Source: Bacteroides reticulotermitis JCM 10512 (lineage in GTDB: Bacteria > Bacteroidota > Bacteroidia > Bacteroidales > Bacteroidaceae). Taken from it: a stretch of DNA of 64,000 nucleotides. The stretch lies in NCBI RefSeq assembly GCF_000517545.1, contig NZ_BAIV01000029.1:21745-85744 (forward strand), given 5' to 3'. Made by a program: the position numbers and the translations under genes. Shown piece after piece: positions 55,682 to 63,671 of the stretch; position 1 is the first letter of the stretch, and every line of letters begins with the position of its first letter. A model generated the notes under the pieces. That model saw nothing but the letters and a program-made list of their open reading frames with translations, made no database searches and was not told where the DNA came from.

Positions 55682-55719
55682 AAAAAGAGGAGGTAGTTTA
55701 GGCTATCTCCTCTTTTTTT
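55682..55719 (+). terminator. Strong terminator after the lipoprotein pair
   Basis: AAAAAGAGGAG pairs with CTCCTCTTTTT around TAGTTTAGGCTA, followed by more T residues. Confidence 0.9.
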
Positions 55720-56107
55720 GTTGAATAAAGACCGGTTTCGTTGGAGGAATAATCTCTGAGCATATCTTATGAAATTGCTCGAATAACCGGGAATTAGACG
55801 AAGTGTTTTTTTTCTTAAAAAGATAGCTTTACGGTGAACAATTATAAAAAACTATTGTTTTTTCTTTAGTTTTTTTGTTCAAGGGGATTATATCTTCTAG
55901 CGAAAAAGCGTTTAGAAAACAATCGCATGCTTTCGAGATAATCAAACATCGGAAGGACTTGAAAAGAGGGGATAAAACATAAAATAGTATACAAATCAGG
56001 GATTAGCCCGGCTCGGATAGACTAGGCCATTTAGAGATAATCTTTAATTTACTTTAAATAAAGTAGATACTCAATATCATAAATTACTCACTAAAAAACA
56101 GAAAATC
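55720..56107. other. AT-rich intergenic leader
   Basis: No gene is visible in these 388 bp. TACTTTA (56050-56056) and TAAAGTA (56059-56065) form a small inverted repeat about 45 bp before the next start; it could be an operator or part of the leader. No clear TAnnTTTG box was found. Confidence 0.4.
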
Positions 56108-57652
56108 GTGAAAAAGAATTTATTTTATTTGCTTTTACTTACTTGTTCAATAAGTTTGTTTACAGCATGCAGCGACGACGATGACGACGTAAAGCTGCCT
56201 ATCGAGACTGATCTTGCCGGAACGTATAAAGGCGACTTGAGCGTTGTTGTAGATAATGCCCAGATGCCTTCGGTTCCTCAACGTATTACCATTTCCAAAT
56301 CAGCTAAGGGAAATAACCAGATCGCCCTGTCTATAAAAGATTTCAGCTTCGCGACATTCAATGTAGGCGATATTGAAGTTGATCCTTGTCAGGTGAAAGC
56401 TATCAGTGGCGGTTACTCTTTTGAAGGTAAGCAGACCCTGGTTTTGGCGGCTCCGCTGGGTAGTTGTCCCGTTACCATCACCGGTACGGTGAAAGGCAAT
56501 AAGGTTGACATACAGATCGGTGTTGAAGTTGCCGGCCTGAATCAGACTGTGAAGGCCAACTTCGCCGGAACCAAACTTGCCGGCAACGAAAGTGCGGAAG
56601 CTAAAATCTTAACCTTCGCATTCGATAGCGAACTAGTTACCCAACAGCCTGTGATTGATGATGCCAACGGTACGATCTCTTTCAAGGTGAATGACGCGGC
56701 AACGGATGAGCAACTCAAACTGACTCCGGTACTGACCATCTCCGAAAAAGCAACCGTTACTCCGGCTACCGGTGTGGTGCAGGATTTCTCGAACGGAAAG
56801 TCTGTAACCTATACCGTCATGGCTGAGAATGGGACTATGAAGAAGTACGTTGTGTCTATTGCGGGAAGAAATCAGGTGACATCTTATGACTTCGAGACAT
56901 GGGTTGCCGGTGTGCCGGACGAACCGACGATTAGCTTTCATGATCCGAGTGGATGGAGCTCAAGCAATAAAGGTTCATTCATGTTGAAAATGATGCAATT
57001 AACCGATCGGGATGTAGTTACCCAGACTAGTGATGCACATGGTGGCAAGTCTGCTGCCCGAATTGAAACGCTGGATTCTCAGGGAGCCGAAATATTTGGT
57101 ATTAAAGTTCCAAAAGTTACTACCGGGTCCTTGTTCTTGGGATCTTTTGAAATTGATTCAAATAACACTTTGAACAGTACCAAGTTTGGTATTAACTATA
57201 CCAAGAAGCCGATTTCTTTGAAAGGCTTTTTTAAATATACTCCCGGAGCGACTTATTACGCGAGTACGGTTGCTGCTCCTAACGTAGCTACGGTTGATGC
57301 GACTAAAAACGATCAATTTGCCATTAAGGTGGTGCTTTATACCGTTAAGAACGTCGTTACCGATCCCGAAGATTGGTCCGACTACCTGACCGGAGTTGCG
57401 AATGACGACGCTACCTATCCCGATAATAACATCTATACTTCTTCCCGCGTTGTTGCGATTGGTTCCTTAGAGGGCGGAGCGCAAACTGCTTGGAAAGAGT
57501 TCGATCTTAAACTGGAATATAAGCAAGCGTTCGACGCAACTAAGAAGTACCGAATGACTATCGTATGTTCTTCCAGCAAGGATGGCGACAAGTTTAGCGG
57601 TGCACCGGGTAGTGTACTAACCGTAGACGATTTCGAACTGATTGTTGAATAA
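56108..57652 (+). CDS. Surface lipoprotein with calycin-like and PCMD domains
   Basis: A 514-residue lipoprotein, intact. The signal MKKNLFYLLLLTCSISLFTA ends in C and SDDDDDVKLP follows. The calycin-like barrel covers residues 35-155 (GTYKGDLSVVVDNAQMPSVP, VTITGTVKGNKVDIQIGVEV). An Ig-like domain covers 165-255 (SFKVNDAATDEQLKLTPVLT, GKSVTYTVMAENGTMKKYVV). The PCMD-type domain covers 260-514 (YDFETWVAGVPDEP, KSAARIETLDSQGAEIFG, CSSSKDGDKFSGAPGSVLTV). Its head and tail are close to those of the protein at 53137; the tandem copies suggest local duplication. Ligand unknown. Confidence 0.8.
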   Translation: MKKNLFYLLLLTCSISLFTACSDDDDDVKLPIETDLAGTYKGDLSVVVDNAQMPSVPQRITISKSAKGNNQIALSIKDFSFATFNVGDIEVDPCQVKAISGGYSFEGKQTLVLAAPLGSCPVTITGTVKGNKVDIQIGVEVAGLNQTVKANFAGTKLAGNESAEAKILTFAFDSELVTQQPVIDDANGTISFKVNDAATDEQLKLTPVLTISEKATVTPATGVVQDFSNGKSVTYTVMAENGTMKKYVVSIAGRNQVTSYDFETWVAGVPDEPTISFHDPSGWSSSNKGSFMLKMMQLTDRDVVTQTSDAHGGKSAARIETLDSQGAEIFGIKVPKVTTGSLFLGSFEIDSNNTLNSTKFGINYTKKPISLKGFFKYTPGATYYASTVAAPNVATVDATKNDQFAIKVVLYTVKNVVTDPEDWSDYLTGVANDDATYPDNNIYTSSRVVAIGSLEGGAQTAWKEFDLKLEYKQAFDATKKYRMTIVCSSSKDGDKFSGAPGSVLTVDDFELIVE

Positions 57653-57677
57653 CAACCAACCGATACCGTATCAAATG

Positions 57678-57702
57678 AGGGGGCTTTTAGTCCCCTTTTT
57701 TG
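57678..57702 (+). terminator. Terminator after the third lipoprotein gene
   Basis: AGGGGG pairs with TCCCCT across a CTTTTAG loop and is followed by TTTTTT. Confidence 0.85.
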
Positions 57703-57801
57703 ATGTCCGATAGGAGGGGAGCTTCCCGCCTGCAAACACCCCTTTTCCAATCCCCTCCAAACCTCTAAAATCTTCCCTGATAAGTTAAAAACCTAAAAAT
57801 G

Positions 57802-57834
57802 TTTGGTATGTGACCGAATGGTTACTTATATTTG
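57802..57834 (+). promoter_or_regulatory. Promoter of the TetR cassette
   Basis: TTTG (57802-57805), a 21-bp spacer and TATATTTG (57827-57834) match the -33 and -7 elements. The first operator lies in the spacer and the second overlaps the end of the -7 box, so bound repressor would block the promoter. Confidence 0.65.
57809..57826. promoter_or_regulatory. TetR-type operator 1
   Basis: TGTGACCGAATGGTTACT is an imperfect palindrome (GTGACC/GGTTAC) related to the two sites at 57833 and 60194. Confidence 0.65.
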
Positions 57835-57850
57835 TGACCGCTTAGTCACA
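57833..57850. promoter_or_regulatory. TetR-type operator 2
   Basis: TGTGACCGCTTAGTCACA is a palindrome with arms TGTGAC/GTCACA. Its centre lies 24 bp from that of operator 1. Confidence 0.7.
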
Positions 57851-57866
57851 TCAACAATTACGAGTT

Positions 57867-58457
57867 ATGAGTAAAGAAAGAGACAGAGAACAATCCGAAG
57901 ACAAACTAATCAACGCCGTAGGAGAACTGATCGCAGAAGTCGGCTTCGAAGGCTTGGGAGTCAATCAGGTAGCCAAGCACGCAGGCTTTTCGAAGAACCT
58001 GATCTATCGCTATTTCGAATCGTTAGACGGTTTGATATACGCCTACATGAAGAAGAACGACTTCTGGCTGAATGCCCCTATGGAAATGCCCGAGACAGCC
58101 GATATCCGAAGCTATCTGAAAGCATTCTATCGGCGGGAGATAGTCGAGTTCAGAGCCAGTATCGCCCTGAAAAGGCTGCGGCGGTGGGAGCTGTCCACCG
58201 ATAAAGAATTTGTGGTACAGCTTCGTGCTCAACGCGAACAGAAAGGTGTGCACTTTATGCACATGATGTCCCAGTTCGCCAAAGCCGACAAAGCACAAAT
58301 ACAAGCCATATCCGCCCTGCTCGATGCGGGAATCGTTTACCTCGCCATCTTCGAAGAAAACTGCCAGATGTACAACGGTATCGATATTCAGAGCGATGAA
58401 GGTTGGCAACAGATAGCACAAGGCATCGACCTGCTGGTCGATATAATGATAAAATAA
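57867..58457 (+). CDS. TetR/AcrR-family transcriptional regulator
   Basis: A 196-residue regulator. The N-terminal HTH covers residues 8-56 (KLINAVGELIAEVGFEGLGV, VAKHAGFSKNLIYRYFESLD), followed by an all-helical ligand domain with no family-specific motif that I recognise. The start at 57867 lies 33 bp after the -7 box. Two palindromes at its promoter and one before the second DUF2271 gene suggest that it represses itself and the cassette. The stop codon overlaps the next start (TAATG). The inducer is unknown. Confidence 0.92.
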   Translation: MSKERDREQSEDKLINAVGELIAEVGFEGLGVNQVAKHAGFSKNLIYRYFESLDGLIYAYMKKNDFWLNAPMEMPETADIRSYLKAFYRREIVEFRASIALKRLRRWELSTDKEFVVQLRAQREQKGVHFMHMMSQFAKADKAQIQAISALLDAGIVYLAIFEENCQMYNGIDIQSDEGWQQIAQGIDLLVDIMIK

Positions 58458-58462
58458 TGCAT

Positions 58463-59188
58463 ATGAAAGAAATCTCGTTAAGTGTCATGCTTGCCGCAGC
58501 CACCTTGAGTTGCAGTGCGCAAAGTAAGTCCGTAGAATTCGGTCCCGGCAACCTCAAAGTTGCCATTGAACAAGGCGAATCCTGGTTGCACGATTTCCCC
58601 CTGTTCTGGTTCGTCAAAATGAAGAACTCCCCGCAGATCGCCATCTGGACCGAAGATCCCGAAGGAAATTTCCTTGAAACCATTTACGTAAGTAAAAAGA
58701 CCGCCCGACAAGGATGGGTAGCCGCCGGAGGCAATCGTCGCAAAGAATCCCTTCCCTGTTGGAGTCATGCGCAGGGCAAGCAGTATGCCGACGGACTCTA
58801 CCTGCCAACGAAAGGCGAACCGCTGCCCGATGCCGTCACGGGAGCCACTCCCAAAGGTAGCTTCGGCGTACATATTCAGCCCGGTGAGCAGGTGCGGCAA
58901 CTGATTGTGAAGTGTGAGTTCAACCATTCGGTGGACTTCAACGAGGCCTATCCCAAGGACGCTAAAGAAGGAGACGCGAATTATTCCGGTGGCAAGTTAG
59001 GAAGCGGACAACCCGCTGTCGTCTATCAGGTTACGGTCGATCTGACTTCGGGACAGCAAGTCTTTCAAGGAAAGTTGATCGGTCACAGCAGTCCCGACGG
59101 GTCCGATGGTGCGATCTACCCCGATACTTCGAAGCTCACCACTGCGCTGGACATTGTCAAGTCCGTCACCGTATCTGTGAATCCGTAA
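58463..59188 (+). CDS. DUF2271 protein with ApbE flavinylation motif
   Basis: A 241-residue exported protein. The signal MKEISLSVMLAAATLSCSAQ is Sec-type or a weak lipobox. DUF2271 segments follow: WLHDFPLFWFVKMKNSPQIA, ETIYVSKKTARQGW, GNRRKESLPCWSHAQG, and a C-terminal SGQPAVVYQVTVDL and IGHSSPDGSDGAIYPD. Residues 123-129 read DAVTGAT, which fits the Dxx(S/T)GA(T/S) acceptor where ApbE attaches FMN to the last Thr. It is probably an extracytoplasmic flavoprotein. An ATG at 58457 overlapping the TetR stop is an alternative start. ApbE follows 22 bp downstream. Confidence 0.85.
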   Translation: MKEISLSVMLAAATLSCSAQSKSVEFGPGNLKVAIEQGESWLHDFPLFWFVKMKNSPQIAIWTEDPEGNFLETIYVSKKTARQGWVAAGGNRRKESLPCWSHAQGKQYADGLYLPTKGEPLPDAVTGATPKGSFGVHIQPGEQVRQLIVKCEFNHSVDFNEAYPKDAKEGDANYSGGKLGSGQPAVVYQVTVDLTSGQQVFQGKLIGHSSPDGSDGAIYPDTSKLTTALDIVKSVTVSVNP

Positions 59189-59210
59189 ACCGATATACCT
59201 GTAAACAGCT

Positions 59211-60178
59211 ATGCCCATGTTCCCATTTCTACTGTTCGGATGCGCCACCGATGCATCCTATTATACCCTGTCGGGGCAGAAACATACCTATCACCGGATT
59301 ATCTACAAGCATTCCGCCTGTCTGGACGAAGGCATCATGCGCGTGTATGACGAGTTCTACCGAGCCATCAACCCCTTCGATTCGCAGTCCACCATTTCGC
59401 ACGTCAACCGGAACGAAGCCGTTCAGTTGGACCCTCTCTTTATCGAAGCCTTCAACCGGGCGATGGAGTTGGCTAAGCAGACCGACGGAGCGTTTGACCC
59501 CACCTGTGCTCCCCTGATCAATCGATGGGGTTTTGGGTACGAGGAGCGGCCTGAAGCTGCGCAAGCGGAGTCCCTCGAATACCTGAAAACCTACGTAGGG
59601 TACGATAAAATTGAGCTTTCCCACGACGTGATCGTCAAACAAGACCCACGTGTTCAGTTGAACTTCTCCGCCATTGGTGACGGGTTTGCGTGCGAGGTTA
59701 TTGCCCGCTACCTCGAGGGACAAGGCGTGCGCGACTACCTGGTGGATATTGGTGGCGAGATGATTGCCAGCGGAAAGAACCCATCCGGCAACGACTGGAG
59801 CGTAGGCATCGTGCAACCTCCCAAGCAACTGGGTGGGAGTCCGGCCGATACGTTCAGTGCCATCCTGCATCTTTCGGGCAAGGCGGCACTCGCTACCTCC
59901 GGCAATTACAACAACTTCCGACGTGTGAATGGCAAGTTGCGGGGGCATACCATCGACCGTGGACCGGTTACCCGGTGGAGACTAACGTGCTGAGTGTGAC
60001 CGTTATCGCCCCCGATTGTGTAACCGCCGACGCCTATGCCACCGCCTTGCTTGTTTCCACCGAAGACCGACTGGACCGGTTGCTCCACGCCGCTATCGAT
60101 TACTACATAATCTATTTAGATGCTGCGGACAACTATCGGATCAGGCAATCCGAGGGGATGAAGCGCTATATCCGTTAA
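59211..60178 (+). CDS. apbE: FAD:protein FMN transferase (ApbE), frameshifted
   Basis: A lipoprotein-like enzyme of about 323 residues (signal MPMFPFLLFGC). It moves FMN from FAD to a Thr of its partner proteins outside the cytoplasm. Motifs: YDEFYRAINPFDSQSTISHV, TDGAFDPTCAPLINRWGFG, LNFSAIGDGFACEVIARYL, DYLVDIGGEMIASG, ALATSGNYNNFR, and in the second frame TGYPVETNVLSVTVIAPDC, VTADAYATALLV. A missing C near 59960 breaks the frame; restoring it reads IDPWTGYPVETN, the conserved 'DPRTGYP' site with W for R. The loop reads SAIGDGFA where many have AIAKGYA. Confidence 0.93.
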
Positions 60179-60193
60179 AAAATTTACGCACAA

Positions 60194-60211
60194 TGTGACC
60201 ACTTGGTTACA
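60194..60211. promoter_or_regulatory. TetR-type operator 3, before the second DUF2271 gene
   Basis: TGTGACCACTTGGTTACA is a palindrome (TGTGACC/GGTTACA), nearly the same as operators 1 and 2, 25 bp before the start at 60237. It shows that the lower half of the cassette has a second control point. Confidence 0.75.
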
Positions 60212-60236
60212 TCTAATAACAGAAAACAATAAAGCA

Positions 60237-60970
60237 ATGAAAACAAACAAAGTATTCACCCTTTTAGGGCTTGGCGCTGCGACTGCCGGAGCGCTGACAT
60301 CATGCAACAACGAACTACTCGAATATCAGCATGGAGATATTCAAGTTGTGGTAGAGAAAGGCGATGCGTGGCTGCACGACTTCCCCTTATTTCTAGGGAT
60401 CGAGAAGAAGAACCCGCCACAGATTGCGATGTGGATCGAGGACATGAGCGGGAAGTATATCTCCACCATCTACGTGACTCATAAGATAGCCACCGAATCG
60501 TGGCAGGCCAACAAAGGCAACCGGCGTAAAGAGCGTTGCCTGTTTGGTGTTATGCCCGTGGTGTGGTCTATCCCGATGGTTTGTATGTGCCGACCAAAGA
60601 CGAGCCGGTCACCGATGCGGTAACGGGGGCAACCCCGCAGGGGAGTTTTGACATCAAGATGACCCCGGTCGGTAGCCTGAGCCAGTTTGTCGTCAAGGTA
60701 GAGGTGAATCATTCAACCGACTGGAACGATAACTATCCGAAGAATGCGCAGGAGGGTGATTCCAACTATTCGGGCGGCAAAGAGGGGAGCGGACAACCGG
60801 CCGTTGTGTACGCTGCGACTGTGGATCTGGCTTCCGGCGTCAAGCAATACAAAGCGAGTCTGATCGGGCATAGCAGCCCCAATGGTAGCAACGGAGCCGT
60901 GGACGCTGATACCTCTTCGCTGACTACGGCTACCCACATTGTGAAAGAAATAACGATCAATATTCAATGA
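60237..60970 (+). CDS. DUF2271 lipoprotein with ApbE flavinylation motif, frameshifted
   Basis: A lipoprotein of about 244 residues (signal MKTNKVFTLLGLGAATAGAL, then TSC). It is a close relative of the protein at 58463 (WLHDFPLFLGIEKKNPPQIA, ISTIYVTHKIATESW, GNRRKE). One base is missing near 60535; the next frame continues with VWCYARGVVYPDGLYVPTKD. The motif DAVTGAT recurs (PVTDAVTGATPQGSF). The end is SLIGHSSPNGSNGAVDADTS. This copy is membrane-anchored, whereas the first one may be soluble, so the two may form an electron relay (inference). Confidence 0.85.
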
Positions 60971-60971
60971 T

Positions 60972-61504
60972 ATGAAAAAGAAACTATTCATGCTGCTAGC
61001 TTGTTTCACCCTGCTAACAGCTCATGCGCAAACCGATCGTCAGGCGTGTCGGATCTCTTATGCAACTACCCTCGGCACGGGATTGGCGATGAGCACGCCC
61101 TCATCAACGCCTTTCACCTGGCAGGTATTGGGGTACTATAACCTGACCGACCGATGGGCTGTTGGTGCGGGCACAGGGCTTTCATTCTATGAGAAAACGT
61201 TGATCCCGTTGTTTGGCGATGTCCGGTTTCAGCTGGGAAAAACGCGTCGGTTCACCCTTATGCCGAGTTGGGCGTGGGGTATGCCTTTGCTCCGCAGCGC
61301 AAGGTGAACGGTGGTTTTTTCATCAACCCCTCCATTGGTGTACAATACCCGCTGGCCGGGAAGATGAAGTTGCAGTTGGCTGTCGGCTATGAGTTGCAAG
61401 AGTTTGAACGGTTGAAAACTCAGACGGACAATCAGTTCCGTAAGGAGTTTGCCGAACAGCTCAGCCACCATTCGCTGTCCGTTCGTTTGGGCTTGAAGTT
61501 TTGA
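60972..61504 (+). CDS. Small outer-membrane beta-barrel protein, frameshifted
   Basis: A protein of about 178 residues. The signal MKKKLFMLLACFTLLTAHAQ precedes a row of amphipathic strands (WQVLGYYNLTDRWAVGAGTG, GDVRFQLGKTRRFTL). Near 61260 one T is missing; repair reads YAELGVGYAFAPQRKVNGG and the last strands end HSLSVRLGLKF with a terminal Phe, as in outer-membrane barrels. It resembles the 8-stranded OmpA/OmpW-like class. It directly follows the DUF2271 gene (1-bp gap), so it belongs to the cassette. No function is known. Confidence 0.75.
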
Positions 61505-61604
61505 CCGATTCATTTTTTGAATGGGGTGTTTCGGTTGATTCTTAGCTGGGAAATGGGTTTGGTAGCTGATTGGGACTGTGGGTTTTTCAGCTAAAGGATT
61601 GGAG

Positions 61605-62068
61605 GTGAACCGCTTATTTTGCCCCTTTTCATCGAATGTTTTCGGGGGAATGATGCTTTTGGCTGCCGCAAAGCGGGATTGTTAGCTGAAAGGGGCAACC
61701 GATTCTCATCAGCGGAATAGGGGGTGTTACCAATTCGGAAAGCGAACTCTAATGTTGAAAAAAGAGATGATTAATCGCTCATTTTCTCCCTTTTAATCGA
61801 ATGATTTCGGGTACTTGATGCCTTTAACTGCCGCAAAGCGGATTCGTCTAATACGGAGAGTCGTTCGATTCTTAGCTGTAAAGTGGGTTCATTAGCTGAG
61901 AGTTTCACCCAATTTCCAGCAATAAAAGGAAGTTTGTGCCCAATTCAACTACTGGACTCGAAACCTCAAACAACTTAGGTGAACCACTTATTTCCCCCAT
62001 TTCATCGATTGTTTTCAGGTAATTGATGCTTGTGAATGCCGCAAAACAGACTCGTTAGCCGATGGGCA
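61605..62068. repeat. Three diverged copies of an 80-90-bp non-coding unit
   Basis: The unit appears at about 61605-61690, 61777-61852 and 61979-62068. Shared blocks are CTTATTT-CCCC-TTTCATCGAATG, TTTTCGGG, TGATGC and TGCCGCAAAGCGG, followed in copies 1 and 3 by GTTAGC. The ATCGA blocks start at 61631, 61796 and 62004. Short words such as TTAGCTG and TAGCTGA recur between the copies. No frame stays open through the region, and there is no gene from 61505 to 62095. I cannot name the element. Confidence 0.7.
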
Positions 62069-62095
62069 ACAGCTGTATTTGCGGCATTCCGCTGC

Positions 62096-62197
62096 TTACA
62101 GATTCATTGCGTTGGCTCCCAAAGCTCCGGCTATTGCCGATGCCACAGCGATGACGACTTTCAGAATCTTATCCCAAATAGATTTCTTAGCTGACAT
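62096..62197 (-). CDS. Smalltalk-type small membrane protein
   Basis: A 33-residue protein, MSAKKSIWDKILKVVIAVAS followed by AIAGALGANAMNL. It has a charged start and one hydrophobic helix (residues 12-28). It matches the small 'smalltalk' proteins found beside amidase and HU-like genes in Bacteroidales. An AGGAGG sequence lies 9 bp before the ATG, an unusually clear ribosome-binding site for this phylum. Its function is unknown; membrane insertion and a link to the neighbouring amidase are inferred. Confidence 0.8.
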   Translation of the reverse strand: MSAKKSIWDKILKVVIAVASAIAGALGANAMNL

Positions 62198-62289
62198 GAT
62201 TTTTACCTCCTTTCTTCCTCTTTTGTAACAGCGCGCGTTTGACGAGGCTGCTCCTCCAAAACGCACGCTGTTGGTTAGCTAACTCTGTA

Positions 62290-62747
62290 CTACGTAGCGC
62301 TTGTCTGGGCAAGCCATTGAGTGACATCGAAACAGGGACAGAGCTTGATCCATTCTTCCGGCTCTATTTCGCCGTTGTTGTTGAGGTCCGGACTCAGGTC
62401 GCGGTGGCCACATACCCGGCAATCAGGGAATCGCTGGCTGAGTTGGTGAACCAACAGTCGAAGAGCGGTCTGCTGTTCCTCCGTGCGGGTATCCGCCGGA
62501 TGGCCTTCGCAGTCGAGTCCGCCTTCGTAGCAGATGCCGATGCTGTTTGCATTGAAACCTTTGGCATGCGCCCGATGCTTTCGAGGGGACGAGTGAGGTG
62601 CACCGTTCCATCCTTGCGGATGTAGTAGTGATAGCCTATCCCGTTGAATCCACGTCGGCGGTGGTCCGTCTCCAAGTCAAAAACGGTCAGCGTGCGGTCG
62701 GCACGAGTGGCTGAACAATGGATTACAAGTAAGTTAATCTTTCTCAT
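62290..62747 (-). CDS. N-acetylmuramoyl-L-alanine amidase (amidase_2 type), frameshifted
   Basis: A protein of about 152 residues that cleaves the amide bond between MurNAc and the stem peptide. Motifs: LLVIHCSATRADRT (zinc His), GFNGIGYHYYIRKDGTVHL (second His), and, in the second frame, NSIGICYEGGLDCEGH, VCGHRDLSPDLNNNGEIEPE and KLCPCFDVTQWL (zinc ligand and end). One G is missing from the G run near 62580; repair reads SIGAHAKGFNA. No signal peptide is seen, so it may depend on a holin-like partner such as the 33-residue protein downstream (inference). Confidence 0.88.
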
Positions 62748-62790
62748 GATTCGATAATTTTAAATTGAGCATTTCCATCACTTTGTTTGG

Positions 62791-62855
62791 GTCGGAGTGC
62801 CCGCCGGTGGCTTGCGTCTTTGCGCTCGCTACACCAACCGGAGGGACGCTCCGAC
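62791..62855. other. Long hairpin between the HU-like and amidase genes
   Basis: GTCGGAGTG (62791-62799) pairs with CGCTCCGAC (62847-62855), and an inner GCCGG/CCGG pair extends the fold. It lies in the 120-bp spacer of two minus-strand genes and may attenuate or protect the transcript. Confidence 0.5.
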
Positions 62856-62870
62856 AACTAACCGATGGCC

Positions 62871-63361
62871 CTAAATTGTGGGGTCCGGAGCTTCACCGCC
62901 ACCGTCGCCGGGTTCTTCGGGCTCTTCTCCTTCGCCTCCATTGAGCAGCTTCAACTGTGCATCGAGGTCCACAAAGTCGATCCGATCCTCCTTCGTTCCG
63001 GGTTCAGGTTGGGCCGGATGCTGTTCGAAGCACGAAAGCAGATGCGTATCGCCTGGATATTCTCCGACAGACAATCTTCTTTCTTTTCCGTCCCTTTGGT
63101 GGTGGCCGAAAGGCTGAACACACCGAAATTCTCGATGTTCACCGCGTGACCGTTGTACAGCTCGGTGCGTAACTCTTCGACAAAGCCGCTGATCACATTC
63201 AGAATATCACCCTGCGAAAGCGAACTTTTCTCTTTCATTCGCTTCGAGATCGACGCCAGCGTGGCCGACTTACCCCAGACAATGAGCTGGGGATAATACT
63301 TCCCGTCGGACTTTGGGTCAATGGGCGACTTACGTAAAATTCTTTTGTAAGTAACTGACAT
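62871..63361 (-). CDS. HU-family DNA-binding protein with Gly/Pro tail, frameshifted
   Basis: A protein of about 163 residues. It starts MSVTYKRILRKSPIDPKSDG, a typical Bacteroidales HU-like N-terminus, and has SSLSQGDILNVISGFVEELR, GHAVNIENFGVFSLSATTKG and IQAIRICFRASNSIRPNLNP. One G is missing near 63000; the next frame gives GTKEDRIDFVDLDAQLKLLN and the tail EEPGDGGGEAPDPT. That tail is the same as in the HU-like protein at 18767. Gene order (DUF4248, HU, amidase, smalltalk) is a recurrent Bacteroidales module. Confidence 0.82.
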
Positions 63362-63464
63362 TTTATACTCGTTTAAAGATTGATTAAGATGCTGATTTTC
63401 AACATCTCCGATAGACTTGTCGAATCAGTGGCGGCGCCTGTCCTACGGTTCTTTCAAGCCTTTG

Positions 63465-63472
63465 CAAATATA
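63465..63472 (-). promoter_or_regulatory. -7 promoter element for the HU-like gene
   Basis: The minus strand reads TATATTTG, about 104 bp before the start. The 10-bp phased tract begins 27 bp upstream of it. Confidence 0.5.
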
Positions 63473-63498
63473 CCGCATGCCGAAATTATGGGAGTACT

Positions 63499-63570
63499 TA
63501 CTTGTACGTATCGGTACGTATCGAAACCTACTGATACGTACTTTGATCTACTTTGACGTATTTTGTCTTA
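63499..63570. repeat. Eight TA steps at exact 10-bp intervals
   Basis: TA dinucleotides occur at 63499, 63509, 63519, 63529, 63539, 63549, 63559 and 63569. The 8-bp fillers are similar: CTTGTACG, TCGGTACG, TCGAAACC, CTGATACG, CTTTGATC, CTTTGACG, TTTTGTCT. This forms a degenerate 10-bp tandem repeat in phase with the DNA helix. It lies between the divergent HU-like and DUF4248 promoters. Confidence 0.85.
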
Positions 63571-63613
63571 CTTTTCTTCATTTTTTTTGCCTAAACGCTT
63601 GCTTTTGTTATGA

Positions 63614-63621
63614 TAAATTTG
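63614..63621 (+). promoter_or_regulatory. -7 promoter element for the DUF4248 gene
   Basis: TAAATTTG lies 50 bp before the start at 63672. Confidence 0.45.
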
Positions 63622-63671
63622 TATTTTTATGTCCACTAAGAGGGATTCTTGAACGATTAAAAAACTACTAT

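Noticed and set aside
61605..62068. Insertion sequence or transposon
   Set aside because: No transposase frame, terminal inverted repeats or target-site duplication is visible.
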